DNA of 43,138 bases from Methylobacterium crusticola (GTDB lineage Bacteria > Pseudomonadota > Alphaproteobacteria > Rhizobiales > Beijerinckiaceae). The translations under genes and the position numbers were made by a program. The stretch covers positions 1 through 43,138 of the forward strand of contig NZ_QOWC01000055.1 in the NCBI RefSeq assembly GCF_003574465.1. The letters run 5' to 3'. Below are positions 16,712-24,853 of this stretch, piece by piece. Positions within the stretch are counted from its first letter, which is position 1; each line of letters begins with the position of its first letter. The notes beneath the pieces were generated by a model. The model saw nothing but the letters and a program-made list of their open reading frames with translations. It was not told the DNA's origin and did no database searches.

Positions 16712-16734
16712 ATCGATGCGAAATTCGCATCGAT
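16712..16734. promoter_or_regulatory. Perfect 23-bp palindrome, candidate operator
   Basis: Arms ATCGATGCGAA and TTCGCATCGAT are perfect inverted copies around one central A. A related site is upstream of garD (13125-13147). No T-tract follows and no gene ends nearby, so it is not a terminator. An operator for a dimeric regulator of the aldarate genes is the best explanation; FadR/GntR- or LacI-type proteins bind sites of this size. Confidence 0.6.
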
Positions 16735-17028
16735 GGCCGGTTCGGGAACGCGCTGCCCCCGGGGTCGCGGCTCGGCCGTCTCCCCCGGCCGTTCCGGACG
16801 AAGCCGCGGCGCCCTCCGCGACCGGGAGCGTATCCCGCCGGCGTCGACGCCGGTCCGGCGCGAGGGGGCGCCCCGGAGCAGGGCCGGAGCGCGCCCCTCG
16901 CCCGCCACGCGATCGGGCGCCGCTGCGGCTCGGCGCGCCGACATGCGCGGGCGCGACGACCGCGTTTCCGGTTCCTCGCGGATTGGTCTAACCCCCTGCG
17001 CGGCGTGGCGGGACGAAAAGGTCGCCGG

Positions 17029-17940
17029 ATGTTCGAGTTGAACCAGCTCCGCTGCTTCGTCGCCGTGGCCGAGGAGCTGCATTTCGGCCGGGCGGCCCAG
17101 CGGCTCAACCTGACCCAGCCGCCCCTCAGCCGGCAGATCCAGATCCTGGAGCGGATCCTCGATGTCGTGCTGCTCAGCCGCACCAGCCGGGCGGTCCACC
17201 TGACCCCGGCCGGGCGCCGCTTCCTGGCGGAGGCCCGTCGGATCCTGCGCCTGTCGGAGGAGGCCGCCGCCACGGCGCGCCGCATCGCCGCCGGGCAGGC
17301 CGGCAGCCTCACGATCGGCTTCACGGCGGCCTCGGCCTACCGCACGCTTCCCGACCTGGTGCGGACCGCCCGGGCGCGCCTGCCGGAGGCCGACATCCTG
17401 CTCAAGGAGATGGTCAGCGCCGCCCAGGCCGAGGCGCTCGGCGCCCAGCGCCTCGACGTCGGCCTGATGCGCCCGCCGCTGCCCCCCGTCGCCGACAGGT
17501 CGTTGCGCGTCGCGCGCGAGACCCTGATGGCCGCCTTGCCGGGGGATCACCACCTCGCGCGGGGCGACGCGGTCACGGCCGCCGCCCTGGCGGCGGAGCC
17601 GTTCATCATGTACGCGCCCGACGAGGCGCGCTACTTCCACGACCTCGCGACCGAGCTCTTCGCCCGGGAGGGGCTGTCGCCGCGCTTCGTCCAGCACCTG
17701 GCGCAGATCCACACCATCCTGTCCCTCGTCGGCTCGGGTCTCGGCCTCGCGCTGGTCCCCGATTCCGCCCGCGCCCTGCAGGTCAAGGGTGTCGTGCTGC
17801 GTCCCCTCGCGACCCCGCCGCCGCGGCCGGTCGAGCTCTTCATGGTCTGGCGCGAGAGCAACGACAATCCTCTGATCCCGATCGTGGCGGAACTCGCGGC
17901 CGGCGGCGCCGTCAGCCCGGGGACGATCTCCGCCCGGTAG
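17029..17940 (+). CDS. LysR-family transcriptional regulator
   Basis: A 303-residue LysR regulator, divergent from gudD. The N-terminal winged helix-turn-helix reads MFELNQLRCFVAVAEELHFGRAAQRLNLTQPPLSRQIQILERIL, very close to the CatM/BenM/CbnR class, and the substrate-binding domain begins at about residue 90 (GSLTIGFTAASAYRTLPDLV) and ends with LFMVWRESNDNPLIPIVAEL. The start ATG at 17029 follows AAAGG; an upstream in-frame start at 17005 is less likely. Position suggests it controls the gudD-garL-garR operon with an aldarate or a pathway intermediate as effector; this is an inference. Confidence 0.92.
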   Translation: MFELNQLRCFVAVAEELHFGRAAQRLNLTQPPLSRQIQILERILDVVLLSRTSRAVHLTPAGRRFLAEARRILRLSEEAAATARRIAAGQAGSLTIGFTAASAYRTLPDLVRTARARLPEADILLKEMVSAAQAEALGAQRLDVGLMRPPLPPVADRSLRVARETLMAALPGDHHLARGDAVTAAALAAEPFIMYAPDEARYFHDLATELFAREGLSPRFVQHLAQIHTILSLVGSGLGLALVPDSARALQVKGVVLRPLATPPPRPVELFMVWRESNDNPLIPIVAELAAGGAVSPGTISAR

Positions 17941-18127
17941 GTCGGCTCCACCACCGTCTCGCGCGAGCGCACCGGCCCCGTGCCCTGGCACCCCGGGCGG
18001 CGGGGCCGATCGGAGAGTGGATCACGCCGAGGCCGAGCGGGTGCCGGCGACTATCGTCGCGCTTGACGATCCCGGCCAGGTATCACCTTCTGCGCTGAGA
18101 ACAAGCGTTGGTCGGGAGGCTGTTTTG

Positions 18128-19333
18128 ATGAACGTGAAATGGTTGCTGCTATCCGCCGGATGTCTCGCACTGACGGCGATGCCCGTCTCGGCGCAGACAA
18201 GTGTCAAGGTCGGCGTCCTGAACGACATGTCGGGCGTCTACTCGGATATCGGCGGCAAGAACTCCGTCGTCGCAGCGCAGCTTGCTGCCGAGGATTTCGC
18301 CGCGATCAGCAAGGATGTCAACGTCGAGATCGTGGCCGCCGATCACCAGAACAAACCGGACATCGGTGCCGGGATCGCGCGGCAATGGTACGACAGGGAC
18401 GGGGTCGACGCGATCCTGGACGTGCCGACATCGTCGGTCGCGCTCGCGGTCAGCCAGATCACGCGTGAGAAGAACAAGATTTTCATCGACTCGGGCGCCG
18501 GCAGCACCGACCTGACCGGGACGCAGTGCTCTCCCAACACCGTGCACTGGACCTACGACACCTACGCGCTCGCGAACGGCACCGGCAGCGCCATGGTCAA
18601 GCGCGGCGGCGACACGTGGTTCTTCCTGACGGCCGATTACGCTTTCGGACAATCGCTGCAGAACGAGACCGCCGCCGTCGTCACGCGAAGCGGCGGAAAG
18701 GTCATCGGCTCGGCCAAGGTGCCGTTCCCGGCCAACGACTTCTCGTCCTTCCTGCTCCAGGCCCAGGGCTCCGGCTCGAAGGTGATCGGGCTCGCGAACG
18801 CGGGCGGCGACACGATCAACGCCGTCAAGCAGGCCCACGAGTTCGGCATCTCGCAGAGCGGGCAGAAGCTCGCGGCGCTGCTGTTCTACGTGCTCGACGC
18901 CAAGGCGCTCGGCCTCGAGACGGCGCAGGGGCTGGTGCTCACCGAGGCCTTCTACTGGGACCTCAACGACGGCACCCGGGCCTTCTCGGAGCGCTTCGCG
19001 AAACGGGCGAACGGCAACATGCCGACCATGAACCAGGCCGGCGTGTATGCCGGGCTGATGCATTACCTGAAAGCGGTCGTGGCGACGAAGTCGAAGGATG
19101 CGAAGGTCGTCATGGACTGGATGAAAGCCAATCCGACCGACGATCCGCTGTTCGGCAAGGGCACGATCCGGGCCGACGGGCGCAAGATCCACGACATGTA
19201 CCTGTTCGAGGTCAAGAAGCCGTCCGAGTCGAAAGGCCCGTGGGACCTCTACAGCAAACTCGCGACGATCCCCGCCGACCAGGCCTTCAAGCCCATGAGC
19301 CAGGGCGGCTGCCCACTCGTCGGCAAGTCCTAA
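18128..19333 (+). CDS. Branched-chain amino acid-type ABC substrate-binding protein
   Basis: A 401-residue periplasmic binding protein of the type I (LivJ/Periplasmic_binding_6) class. The signal peptide MNVKWLLLSAGCLALTAMPVSAQT is cleaved near SA-QT. The mature domain starts VKVGVLNDMSGVYSDIGGKNSVVAAQLAAEDF; DVPTSSVALAVSQIT, IFIDSGAGSTDLTG and TADYAFGQSLQNET are conserved ligand-cleft segments. Relatives bind amino acids, urea, amides or aromatic acids; the ligand here is unknown. GGGAGG at 18114-18119 precedes the ATG. There is no permease or ATPase gene adjacent, so it is an orphan or works with a distant LivHMGF set. The gene is convergent with the HAD phosphatase. Confidence 0.92.
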   Translation: MNVKWLLLSAGCLALTAMPVSAQTSVKVGVLNDMSGVYSDIGGKNSVVAAQLAAEDFAAISKDVNVEIVAADHQNKPDIGAGIARQWYDRDGVDAILDVPTSSVALAVSQITREKNKIFIDSGAGSTDLTGTQCSPNTVHWTYDTYALANGTGSAMVKRGGDTWFFLTADYAFGQSLQNETAAVVTRSGGKVIGSAKVPFPANDFSSFLLQAQGSGSKVIGLANAGGDTINAVKQAHEFGISQSGQKLAALLFYVLDAKALGLETAQGLVLTEAFYWDLNDGTRAFSERFAKRANGNMPTMNQAGVYAGLMHYLKAVVATKSKDAKVVMDWMKANPTDDPLFGKGTIRADGRKIHDMYLFEVKKPSESKGPWDLYSKLATIPADQAFKPMSQGGCPLVGKS

Positions 19334-19537
19334 CGGGACAGGCCGCGCCGCAGCCGGCCGGCCCCGGCCGGGAGCGGCCGCGGACGCCGGCGTACGCGCC
19401 CCGTCGGCGGGTTCGTCCCTGGCGTCCGCCGCCCGTCACCAGGCTGCGGGCCGCGGCCGCGACCCGCGCCTTGCGCCGGCCCGCGCAGCGCGCGGGTGCC
19501 GCGGCCTGGCTGAGGGCAGGGGCGGGGGTGAGCGCCG

Positions 19538-20575
19538 TCATCGCCCGCCCCTCGGGGCAGGCGGGAAGATCGCGTTCCAGTCCCGCTTCATGTCGACGAT
19601 TGTCCAGCCGCGCCGCTCCGCCTCGTCGAGGGCCTCGTCCAGGCGCCCGACAGGGGACTGGCGGTCGTAGGCGTACTCGCGCTCGGCATCGGTGTGATGA
19701 ACCAGGCCGAGGAAGCGCGGACCATCCCCGGCCGCGATCCATTCCAGCATCTGCCGGTCGCCATCGGAGTTGCCGAACGCGAGGATGGGCGCCCGCCCGA
19801 TGAAGCGGTTGATGCCCGCCGGCTTGCCCGGACCGTCGTCGACGAACGCGACCCTCGGCTCCTTGACGAGGACCGGCCGGCCGTCCGGCCTCATCTCGAA
19901 GCGCGTGACGCCGGACGACCCGACGACCTGCTCCGGCGGGATCCCGTAGGCGCGCTCGGCGAAGACGCGCATGAACTCGACGCCGCCGCCGGAGACGATG
20001 AAGGTCTTGAACCCGTCGGCACGCAGGTAGCCGAGGAGTTCGAGCATCGGCTGGTAGACCAGGCTGTCGTAGGGCCGGTCGAAGCGCGGGTGCCTCGCTG
20101 TCCTGAGCCAGTCCGCCACGATGGCATCGAACTCCGCCGTCGTCATGCCGGCGTGCGTCGCCGTCAGGATCTCGACGATGCCCGTCTGGCCCGCCGCAGC
20201 CAGCCCCTTCGCGTCGCCATCGATGACGGACTTGAAGGGCTGCCTGTCCCGCCACTCGGGATGCTCGGCGGCGAGCGCCCTGATGCGGTCAAAGGCGAAG
20301 CGTGCCTGGAAGTATTCGGGTTGTTCCGCCCACAGGGTGCCGTCGTTGTCGAAGACCGCGATACGCTCGGCCGGCGGCACGTAGTCGGGACCGCCTTCCC
20401 GGGTGACTCGTCCGACGAAGTCCACGAGCGACCGCTTCGCCGCGCCCTCGTTCCAGGACGGCAAGGGACCGGTCTGCGCGCAGGCGGTGCCGGGGCCGAA
20501 CGAGGCCGCCGCCACCATGAGCGCGGCGACGATCATCTGCTTGAGGGAGCGGCTGGATCTGCCCATCACTGCCAT
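19538..20575 (-). CDS. Exported HAD-family phosphatase
   Basis: A 345-residue HAD-superfamily hydrolase (phosphoserine phosphatase-like). After a signal-like segment (LKQMIVAALMVAAASFGPGTACAQT) comes motif I, RIAVFDNDGTLWAEQ, with the catalytic Asp76 and Asp78. FKTFIVSGGGVEFMRVF is motif II; LVKEPRVAFVDDGPGKPAGINRFIG and PILAFGNSDGDRQMLEW complete motifs III and IV. It would act in the periplasm. Alternative starts are 20602 (GTG) and 20566. It lies 71 bp downstream of the sulfatase gene on the same strand and probably forms an operon with it and the formylglycine enzyme gene. The substrate is unknown. Confidence 0.87.
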   Translation of the reverse strand: MAVMGRSSRSLKQMIVAALMVAAASFGPGTACAQTGPLPSWNEGAAKRSLVDFVGRVTREGGPDYVPPAERIAVFDNDGTLWAEQPEYFQARFAFDRIRALAAEHPEWRDRQPFKSVIDGDAKGLAAAGQTGIVEILTATHAGMTTAEFDAIVADWLRTARHPRFDRPYDSLVYQPMLELLGYLRADGFKTFIVSGGGVEFMRVFAERAYGIPPEQVVGSSGVTRFEMRPDGRPVLVKEPRVAFVDDGPGKPAGINRFIGRAPILAFGNSDGDRQMLEWIAAGDGPRFLGLVHHTDAEREYAYDRQSPVGRLDEALDEAERRGWTIVDMKRDWNAIFPPAPRGGR

Positions 20576-20646
20576 CGCGCCTGAAGGGGACTTGCGGGAC
20601 ACGGTCCGAATGCCGGCCGACCGGGCGGATGGGCCGGCTCGCCGCG

Positions 20647-22467
20647 TCAGCGCGGGCCGGGGCTCTGCAGCCGCTCGTCGATCATCCTGTTCAAGCCGCC
20701 CCGGATACGGTCGAGGTCCAGGTTCTTCCTGAACTCCTGCCGCTGCTTGATGCCGTCCAGCATGCTCTCGAGGATATTGGCCGGGTTGAAGCTCGGCGGG
20801 AACGAGCGAGGCGGAAAGTCCTTGAAGGTCGCCACGAACTGGAAGACGTCGTCCATCATCCCGTAGACGATGCCGGCGCGGTCCATGAACCAGTCCCAGT
20901 ACGTGTTGGACGTGATGTCTGCCCGCTCGAACGGGTCCTGCATCAGGTTGAAAACCTTCTGCAGGCGCAGCGTGGTGAAGGGCTCGGCCCACAGGCCCAT
21001 CGTGCCCTGCATGCGCTGCTCCGAGAAGACGAACTTGTAGTCGCCCTGCCGGAGGCCGACGAGGAGGCCGTCATCGTCGGCGTAGAAGAACTTGTTGCGC
21101 GCGCTCCTCGTCCCGTTGTTGTTCGCCGCGGAACCGCTGACGTTCTGTAGGAACGCCGACTGGTCGTAGCCGTCGAGATGAACCTTGTAATCATTGCCGT
21201 TAGCGGTGTAGCCGGCCTTCAGCTTGTTGACGATGTCCGGCTCGCCGGCGAGGGCGCAGAGTGTCGGGATCCAGTCGTTGTGGCTCATCAACTCGTTCGT
21301 GACCGTGCCGGGTTTGATCTTGCCCGGCCAGCGCACGAGGCACGGTACCCGGAAGGCGCCCTCCCAGTTCGTGTTCTTCTCGGAGCGGAACCAGGTCATG
21401 GCGCCGTCCGGCCACGTGTTCATGTGAGGGCCGTTGTCGGTCGAGTAGACCAAGAGGGTGTCGCTCGCGACACCCATGTCGTCCAGGGCCTTGAGCAGGG
21501 TGCCGACGGTGTCGTCGTGCTCCTGCATGCCGTCGATGTACTCGCTGTCCCCGTGCTTGTAGCGGCCCCGGCGCTCGGCGCGGACATGCGTCCGCAGGTG
21601 CATGCGGGTCGAGTTGAACCAGACGAAGAACGGCTTGCCCGCGGCTTGCTGCCGCTTCATGTAGTCGATGGCCGCGGCGGAGGTCTCGTCGTCGATGGTT
21701 TCCATGCGCTTCCTGGTGAGCGGACCAGTATCCTCGATGGTCTGCTTGCCGATCTTGCCGAAGCGCGGGTCGACGGTCGGATCGTCGGCGGCGCTCGCCC
21801 TGCACCGAAGGACCCCGCGCGGGCCGTATTTGGCACGGTAGGCCGGGTCCTTGGGATAGTCGGGATGCTCCGGCTCCTCCTCGGCGTTGAGGTGGTAGAG
21901 GTTGCCGAAGAACTCGTCGAAGCCGTTCACGGTCGGCAGGGACTCGTTCCGGTCGCCGAGGTGGTTCTTGCCAAACTGGCCGGTGGCATAGCCGAGGTTC
22001 TTCAGGAGCCCGCCGATCGAGGGGTCGAGCTGGCTCATGCCCATGGGGGCCCCGGGGAACCCGACCTTGCTGAGGCCGGTCCGGATGATGTGCTGCCCGG
22101 TCAGGAAGGCCGAGCGACCAGCCGTGCAGGACTGCTCGCCGTAATAGTGCTGGAACTTGAGGCCCTCGTTGGCGACACGGTCGATGTTCGGGGTCTCGTA
22201 GCCCATGAGGCCATTCGAGTAGGCGCTGATGTTGGTGATGCCGATGTCGTCGCCCCAGATGACGAGGATGTTCGGTTTCGCGCCGCCGGGCCTCGGGGCG
22301 GGCGCCGCCGCGGGGGCTGGCTGGGCCTGCTGCGCGAGGGCCGCCCCTCCCGACAGGCCCGTCGCGGCCAATGCCGTCCCGGCCAGCAGCATGCGGCGTC
22401 GGCTGACGCTCGGCTCGCGGACGGCCGGCGCCGCATCGTTTCGGCCGTTCTCTCCAACGTGGCTCAT
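20647..22467 (-). CDS. Tat-exported formylglycine-dependent sulfatase (arylsulfatase-type)
   Basis: A 606-residue sulfatase that hydrolyses sulfate esters (or related phosph(on)ate esters). The Tat signal SRRRMLLAGTALAATGLSGGAALAQ is at about residues 22-46. PNILVIWGDDIG supplies metal Asp73/Asp74, and SCTAGRSAFLTGQH holds the nucleophile Cys114 in the CxAxR motif that is oxidised to formylglycine. Later landmarks are LLVYSTDNGPHMNTWPDG and RSEKNTNWEGAFRVPCLVRWPGKIKPG, as in arylsulfatase A-type enzymes. The ATG at 22467 overlaps the stop of the preceding formylglycine-generating enzyme gene (ATGA), so the two are translationally coupled. Activation occurs in the cytoplasm before Tat export, which fits this coupling. 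The substrate cannot be deduced. Confidence 0.95.
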   Translation of the reverse strand: MSHVGENGRNDAAPAVREPSVSRRRMLLAGTALAATGLSGGAALAQQAQPAPAAAPAPRPGGAKPNILVIWGDDIGITNISAYSNGLMGYETPNIDRVANEGLKFQHYYGEQSCTAGRSAFLTGQHIIRTGLSKVGFPGAPMGMSQLDPSIGGLLKNLGYATGQFGKNHLGDRNESLPTVNGFDEFFGNLYHLNAEEEPEHPDYPKDPAYRAKYGPRGVLRCRASAADDPTVDPRFGKIGKQTIEDTGPLTRKRMETIDDETSAAAIDYMKRQQAAGKPFFVWFNSTRMHLRTHVRAERRGRYKHGDSEYIDGMQEHDDTVGTLLKALDDMGVASDTLLVYSTDNGPHMNTWPDGAMTWFRSEKNTNWEGAFRVPCLVRWPGKIKPGTVTNELMSHNDWIPTLCALAGEPDIVNKLKAGYTANGNDYKVHLDGYDQSAFLQNVSGSAANNNGTRSARNKFFYADDDGLLVGLRQGDYKFVFSEQRMQGTMGLWAEPFTTLRLQKVFNLMQDPFERADITSNTYWDWFMDRAGIVYGMMDDVFQFVATFKDFPPRSFPPSFNPANILESMLDGIKQRQEFRKNLDLDRIRGGLNRMIDERLQSPGPR

Positions 22468-23441
22468 GGATGTCCGCACTCCCTGATGACGCAGCGGAAG
22501 CCGATGTGGCTCGTCGAGGTGTCGACCGGGTGCGGATGGCGCGCGGCCGGACGGTAGCGGCGGCAGGCGTTCGGCGCGCACAGGTGCGAGCCGCCCTTGA
22601 GCACGCGCCGGGGAATGCGGATCGCGGGCTGGTCCGGGTCGTAGCTCGCGTCCTCCCGGCCGCCCCGGGGGTTGTGCGGGACGCAGCAGGGCTTGGGCGC
22701 ATCGGCCGGGTGGCGCGCGGAGTAGAAGTCGGCCGTCCACTCCCAGACGTTGCCGATCATGTCGTGCAGGCCGTAGCCGTTCGCCGGGAAGGCCGTGACC
22801 GGCGAGGTGCGCTCGTAGCCGTCCTCCGCGAGGTTCCGGTGCGGGAAGGTGCCCTGCCAGGTGTTGGCCATGTGCCGCCCGCCCGGCGTGAGCGCGTCGC
22901 CCCAGGCGAACTCGGCCCCGTCGAGGCCGCCGCGCGCCGCGTACTCCCACTCGGCCTCGGTGGGCAGGTCCTTGCCGGCCCACGCCGCGTAGGCCTCGGC
23001 GTCGGCGTAGGCGACGTGCACCGCCGGATGGTCGTCCAGGCCCGCGATGGACGAGCCCGGTCCGAGCGGGCGGCGCCAGTGCGCGCCGAACCGGAACCGC
23101 CACCACGCGCCGGAATCCCGGGGATCGACGGGCCGCCTGGGCGGCCGGAACACCAGGGAGCCCGCCTCCAGCATGTGCGGCAGGGCGCCCGGATACGCGT
23201 CCGCACTCGGCCGCCGCTCCGCGGCCGTCACGTGGCCCGTGGCCCGCACGAAGGCGCGGAACTGCGCGTTGGTGACGGGCGTGGTGTCGATCCAGAAGCC
23301 GTCGACGGCGACCCGGTGAACCGGGGCCTCCTCCGGGTAGTGGCGATCGGAGCCCATGCGGAACGTCCCGCCGGGCACGAACGCCATGCCTGCGCTCGCC
23401 TGCGGAACGGCGGGCCGGTCCAGAACGGTCGCTCGCGACAT
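22464..23441 (-). CDS. Formylglycine-generating enzyme (SUMF1 family)
   Basis: A 325-residue enzyme that oxidises the sulfatase active-site cysteine to C-alpha-formylglycine with a copper/O2 mechanism. FVPGGTFRMGSDRHYPEEAPVHRVAVDGFWIDTTPVTNAQF is the N-terminal SUMF1 signature, followed by LPTEAEWEYAARGG, DMIGNVWEWTADFY and the C-terminal LKGGSHLCAPNACRRYRPAAR, with both catalytic cysteines (Cys288, Cys293) present. DTSTSHIGFRC matches the family's final motif. So it is a functional enzyme, not one of the many Cys-less SUMF1-like relatives. The start has GGAG upstream. Its stop overlaps the sulfatase start. It is probably the first or second gene of the sulfatase operon. Confidence 0.94.
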   Translation of the reverse strand: MSRATVLDRPAVPQASAGMAFVPGGTFRMGSDRHYPEEAPVHRVAVDGFWIDTTPVTNAQFRAFVRATGHVTAAERRPSADAYPGALPHMLEAGSLVFRPPRRPVDPRDSGAWWRFRFGAHWRRPLGPGSSIAGLDDHPAVHVAYADAEAYAAWAGKDLPTEAEWEYAARGGLDGAEFAWGDALTPGGRHMANTWQGTFPHRNLAEDGYERTSPVTAFPANGYGLHDMIGNVWEWTADFYSARHPADAPKPCCVPHNPRGGREDASYDPDQPAIRIPRRVLKGGSHLCAPNACRRYRPAARHPHPVDTSTSHIGFRCVIRECGHP

Positions 23442-23485
23442 CGGTCACTCCACGCAAGGCATCGGCGAGGGTTCGCGTGCGCGCC

Positions 23486-23785
23486 TCACCCGGCCGGCGC
23501 TCCGCCGTGCGTCGCGCCCACGGTGACGAACGGGAACATCGTGGTCGGCACCACCCTGGAGACCAGGCAGGAGACCAGACATGAGACCAGACATGAGACC
23601 AGACATGAGACCAGGGCGTGGCGCCCGGGCGCTGGCGCGCCGCAGCCGGTGGCCGTGACCCCCCCGGCGGCGCTCGCGCCGACGACGGGAGCCGGGCTCG
23701 CAGGCGCGCAGGAAACCGTCTCGGATCCTGCCGGGATGCGCGCAGAGCAGGCCGCGCGGAGCCGTGCTCGACAATGATGATGCAT
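23486..23785 (-). CDS. Small ORF with fourfold Leu-Val-Ser-Cys repeat
   Basis: A possible 99-residue protein on the same strand as the formylglycine enzyme gene, starting at an ATG (23785) that follows an excellent GGGAGG ribosome binding site. The product begins MHHHCRARLRAACSARIPAG, has a Cys/Ala/Gly-rich middle, then four tandem LVSC units encoded by the 12-bp repeat at 23559-23618, and ends VVPTTMFPFVTVGATHGGAPAG. It is 44 bp upstream of the formylglycine enzyme start. I recognise no family. The good ribosome binding site and lower Arg content than the other frames support it, but the repeat could also be non-coding. Confidence 0.35.
   Translation of the reverse strand: MHHHCRARLRAACSARIPAGSETVSCAPASPAPVVGASAAGGVTATGCGAPAPGRHALVSCLVSCLVSCLVSCLVSRVVPTTMFPFVTVGATHGGAPAG
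23559..23618. repeat. 12-bp tandem repeat GAGACCAGACAT, five units
   Basis: Units begin at 23559, 23571, 23583, 23595 and 23607. The three middle copies are identical (GAGACCAGACAT); the flanking two diverge in the last bases. A period of 12 keeps every reading frame open. On the minus strand it encodes Leu-Val-Ser-Cys units in the small ORF upstream of the formylglycine enzyme gene. Confidence 0.9.
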
Positions 23786-23890
23786 CGTCGCCTCCCGGTG
23801 CGGTCGCCGGCTTCGGGACGCTCCCGGGCCGTCGCGGGAAGGTCCGGTGTCGGTCGTGGTGAACCGTAGAGGGGTTCCCGCGCCGGACCT

Positions 23891-23905
23891 ATCGGGGAAA
23901 ACCCC
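23891..23905. promoter_or_regulatory. Candidate response-regulator site upstream of the sulfatase operon
   Basis: ATCGGGGAAAACCCC contains an inverted GGGG/CCCC pair around AAAA. Two relatives, with GGGGTAAACCC and GGGTGAAAACCC cores, occur upstream of the SphA-like gene and the histidine kinase gene. NarL/FixJ-type regulators bind short inverted repeats like this. Binding by the adjacent regulator is an inference. Confidence 0.45.
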
Positions 23906-24053
23906 AGGTTGTCCCTGAAAAACACCTGAGTCCCTGGCGCGAACCTCCGGGAGCGCCACCCCAACCGCGATGCCGTCGGGCGCCGCGCTCGGGCTCCGGT
24001 TCCGACGCGCTCCCCCGCGCCGAGACCCGCGTCCGCTTGGGCGCGGGGCGCCC

Positions 24054-24695
24054 TCAAGGCTCGACGAGCTTGTTGCGGACCGCGTAGCGGACCAGGGCCG
24101 CGGTCGTGCTCAATCCCAGCTTGTGCATGGCCGAGGCCCGGTGGGTCTCGACGGTCTTCACGCTGATGGCGAGCGTCTCGCCGACCTGCTTGCTCGACCG
24201 CCCCTCGGCGATGAGCTGCACCACCTCCCGCTCGCGCGCGGTCAGCACGTCCAGTTCCGAGGCATGGCCCGGATGCGTGAGGTAGTGGGCGAGGAGTGCC
24301 TCGCTGACCCGTCCCGTGAAGTAGGGCTGGTGGCGCGACAGGGCGTCGACGGCGGCGATGAGCTGCTGGTCGGCGTCGGATTTCAGGAGGTATCCCCGCG
24401 CGCCGGCTCCGAGGACGTCGCGCACCAGGGCCTCGCTCTCGTGCATGGTGAAGACCAGGACCTCGGTCCCCGGGCTCGCCTCCCGGATGCGCCGCGTGAG
24501 CTGGGAGCCGTTCATGACGGGCAGCGAGTAGTCGATGACCGCGACGCCGGGCCTGTGCCGGGCGGCGAGGGCGATGGCCTCGGCCCCGGTGGCCGCCTCG
24601 GCGACGACCTCGAAGCCGTCGCGCGTCTCCAGGATGGCGCGGACGCCTCGGCGGATCGCGCCGTGATCGTCCACGATCAGAATGGTCACCGGCAC
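24054..24695 (-). CDS. NarL/FixJ-family response regulator
   Basis: A 213-residue two-component response regulator. The receiver domain begins VTILIVDDHGAIRRGVRAILE, with the phosphoacceptor Asp55 in VAVIDYSLPVMNG and Lys105 in GYLLKSD. The C-terminal LuxR-type helix-turn-helix is LDVLTAREREVVQLIAEGRSSKQVGETLAISVKTVETHRASAMHKLGL. The GTG at 24695 is chosen because GGAGG lies nine bases upstream. It is downstream of the SphA-like gene on the same strand. The partner is probably the HisKA_3 histidine kinase encoded on the other side of that gene. GGGG-AAAA-CCCC-type sites near both likely target promoters fit its being the regulator. Confidence 0.93.
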   Translation of the reverse strand: MPVTILIVDDHGAIRRGVRAILETRDGFEVVAEAATGAEAIALAARHRPGVAVIDYSLPVMNGSQLTRRIREASPGTEVLVFTMHESEALVRDVLGAGARGYLLKSDADQQLIAAVDALSRHQPYFTGRVSEALLAHYLTHPGHASELDVLTAREREVVQLIAEGRSSKQVGETLAISVKTVETHRASAMHKLGLSTTAALVRYAVRNKLVEP

Positions 24696-24853
24696 GAGTT
24701 CCGGCCTCCCTCTGTCGGCCCCGGGCAAGCCGAATGCCCGGCTCCCCCGGGGTCGGGCGCCAGGCTCGCGTCCATGGTGCACCAGGAGCCGCCCCGGCGC
24801 ACGGCCTCGATGTCGCTCCTAGGCCGCGGCCGGGACCATGCGCACCCCTCCGG

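Larger units (their letters stand above)
16289..17028. other. Long gudD-LysR divergent regulatory spacer
   Basis: About 740 bp with no credible gene. It changes composition: 16470-16740 is distinctly A/T-richer. It holds a BenM/CatM-like box ATAC-N7-ATAT at 16492-16506, and a perfect 11-bp-arm palindrome at 16712-16734 shared with garD. Both lie where promoters for gudD and the LysR gene would be expected, though the distances to the start codons (204 and 295 bp or more) imply long leaders or a lost gene. Small open frames here are not supported. Confidence 0.5.

Noticed and set aside
16712..16734. Palindrome as a terminator
   Set aside because: No gene ends near it and no T-tract follows; a related site upstream of garD points to an operator.
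20576..20992. N-terminal extension of the HAD phosphatase
   Set aside because: This stretch runs over the sulfatase gene in another frame and has no family similarity; the signal peptide starts near 20575.
23559..23618. Short tandem repeat as a possible CRISPR
   Set aside because: The units are 12 bp with no spacers and there are no cas genes; it is a simple tandem array.
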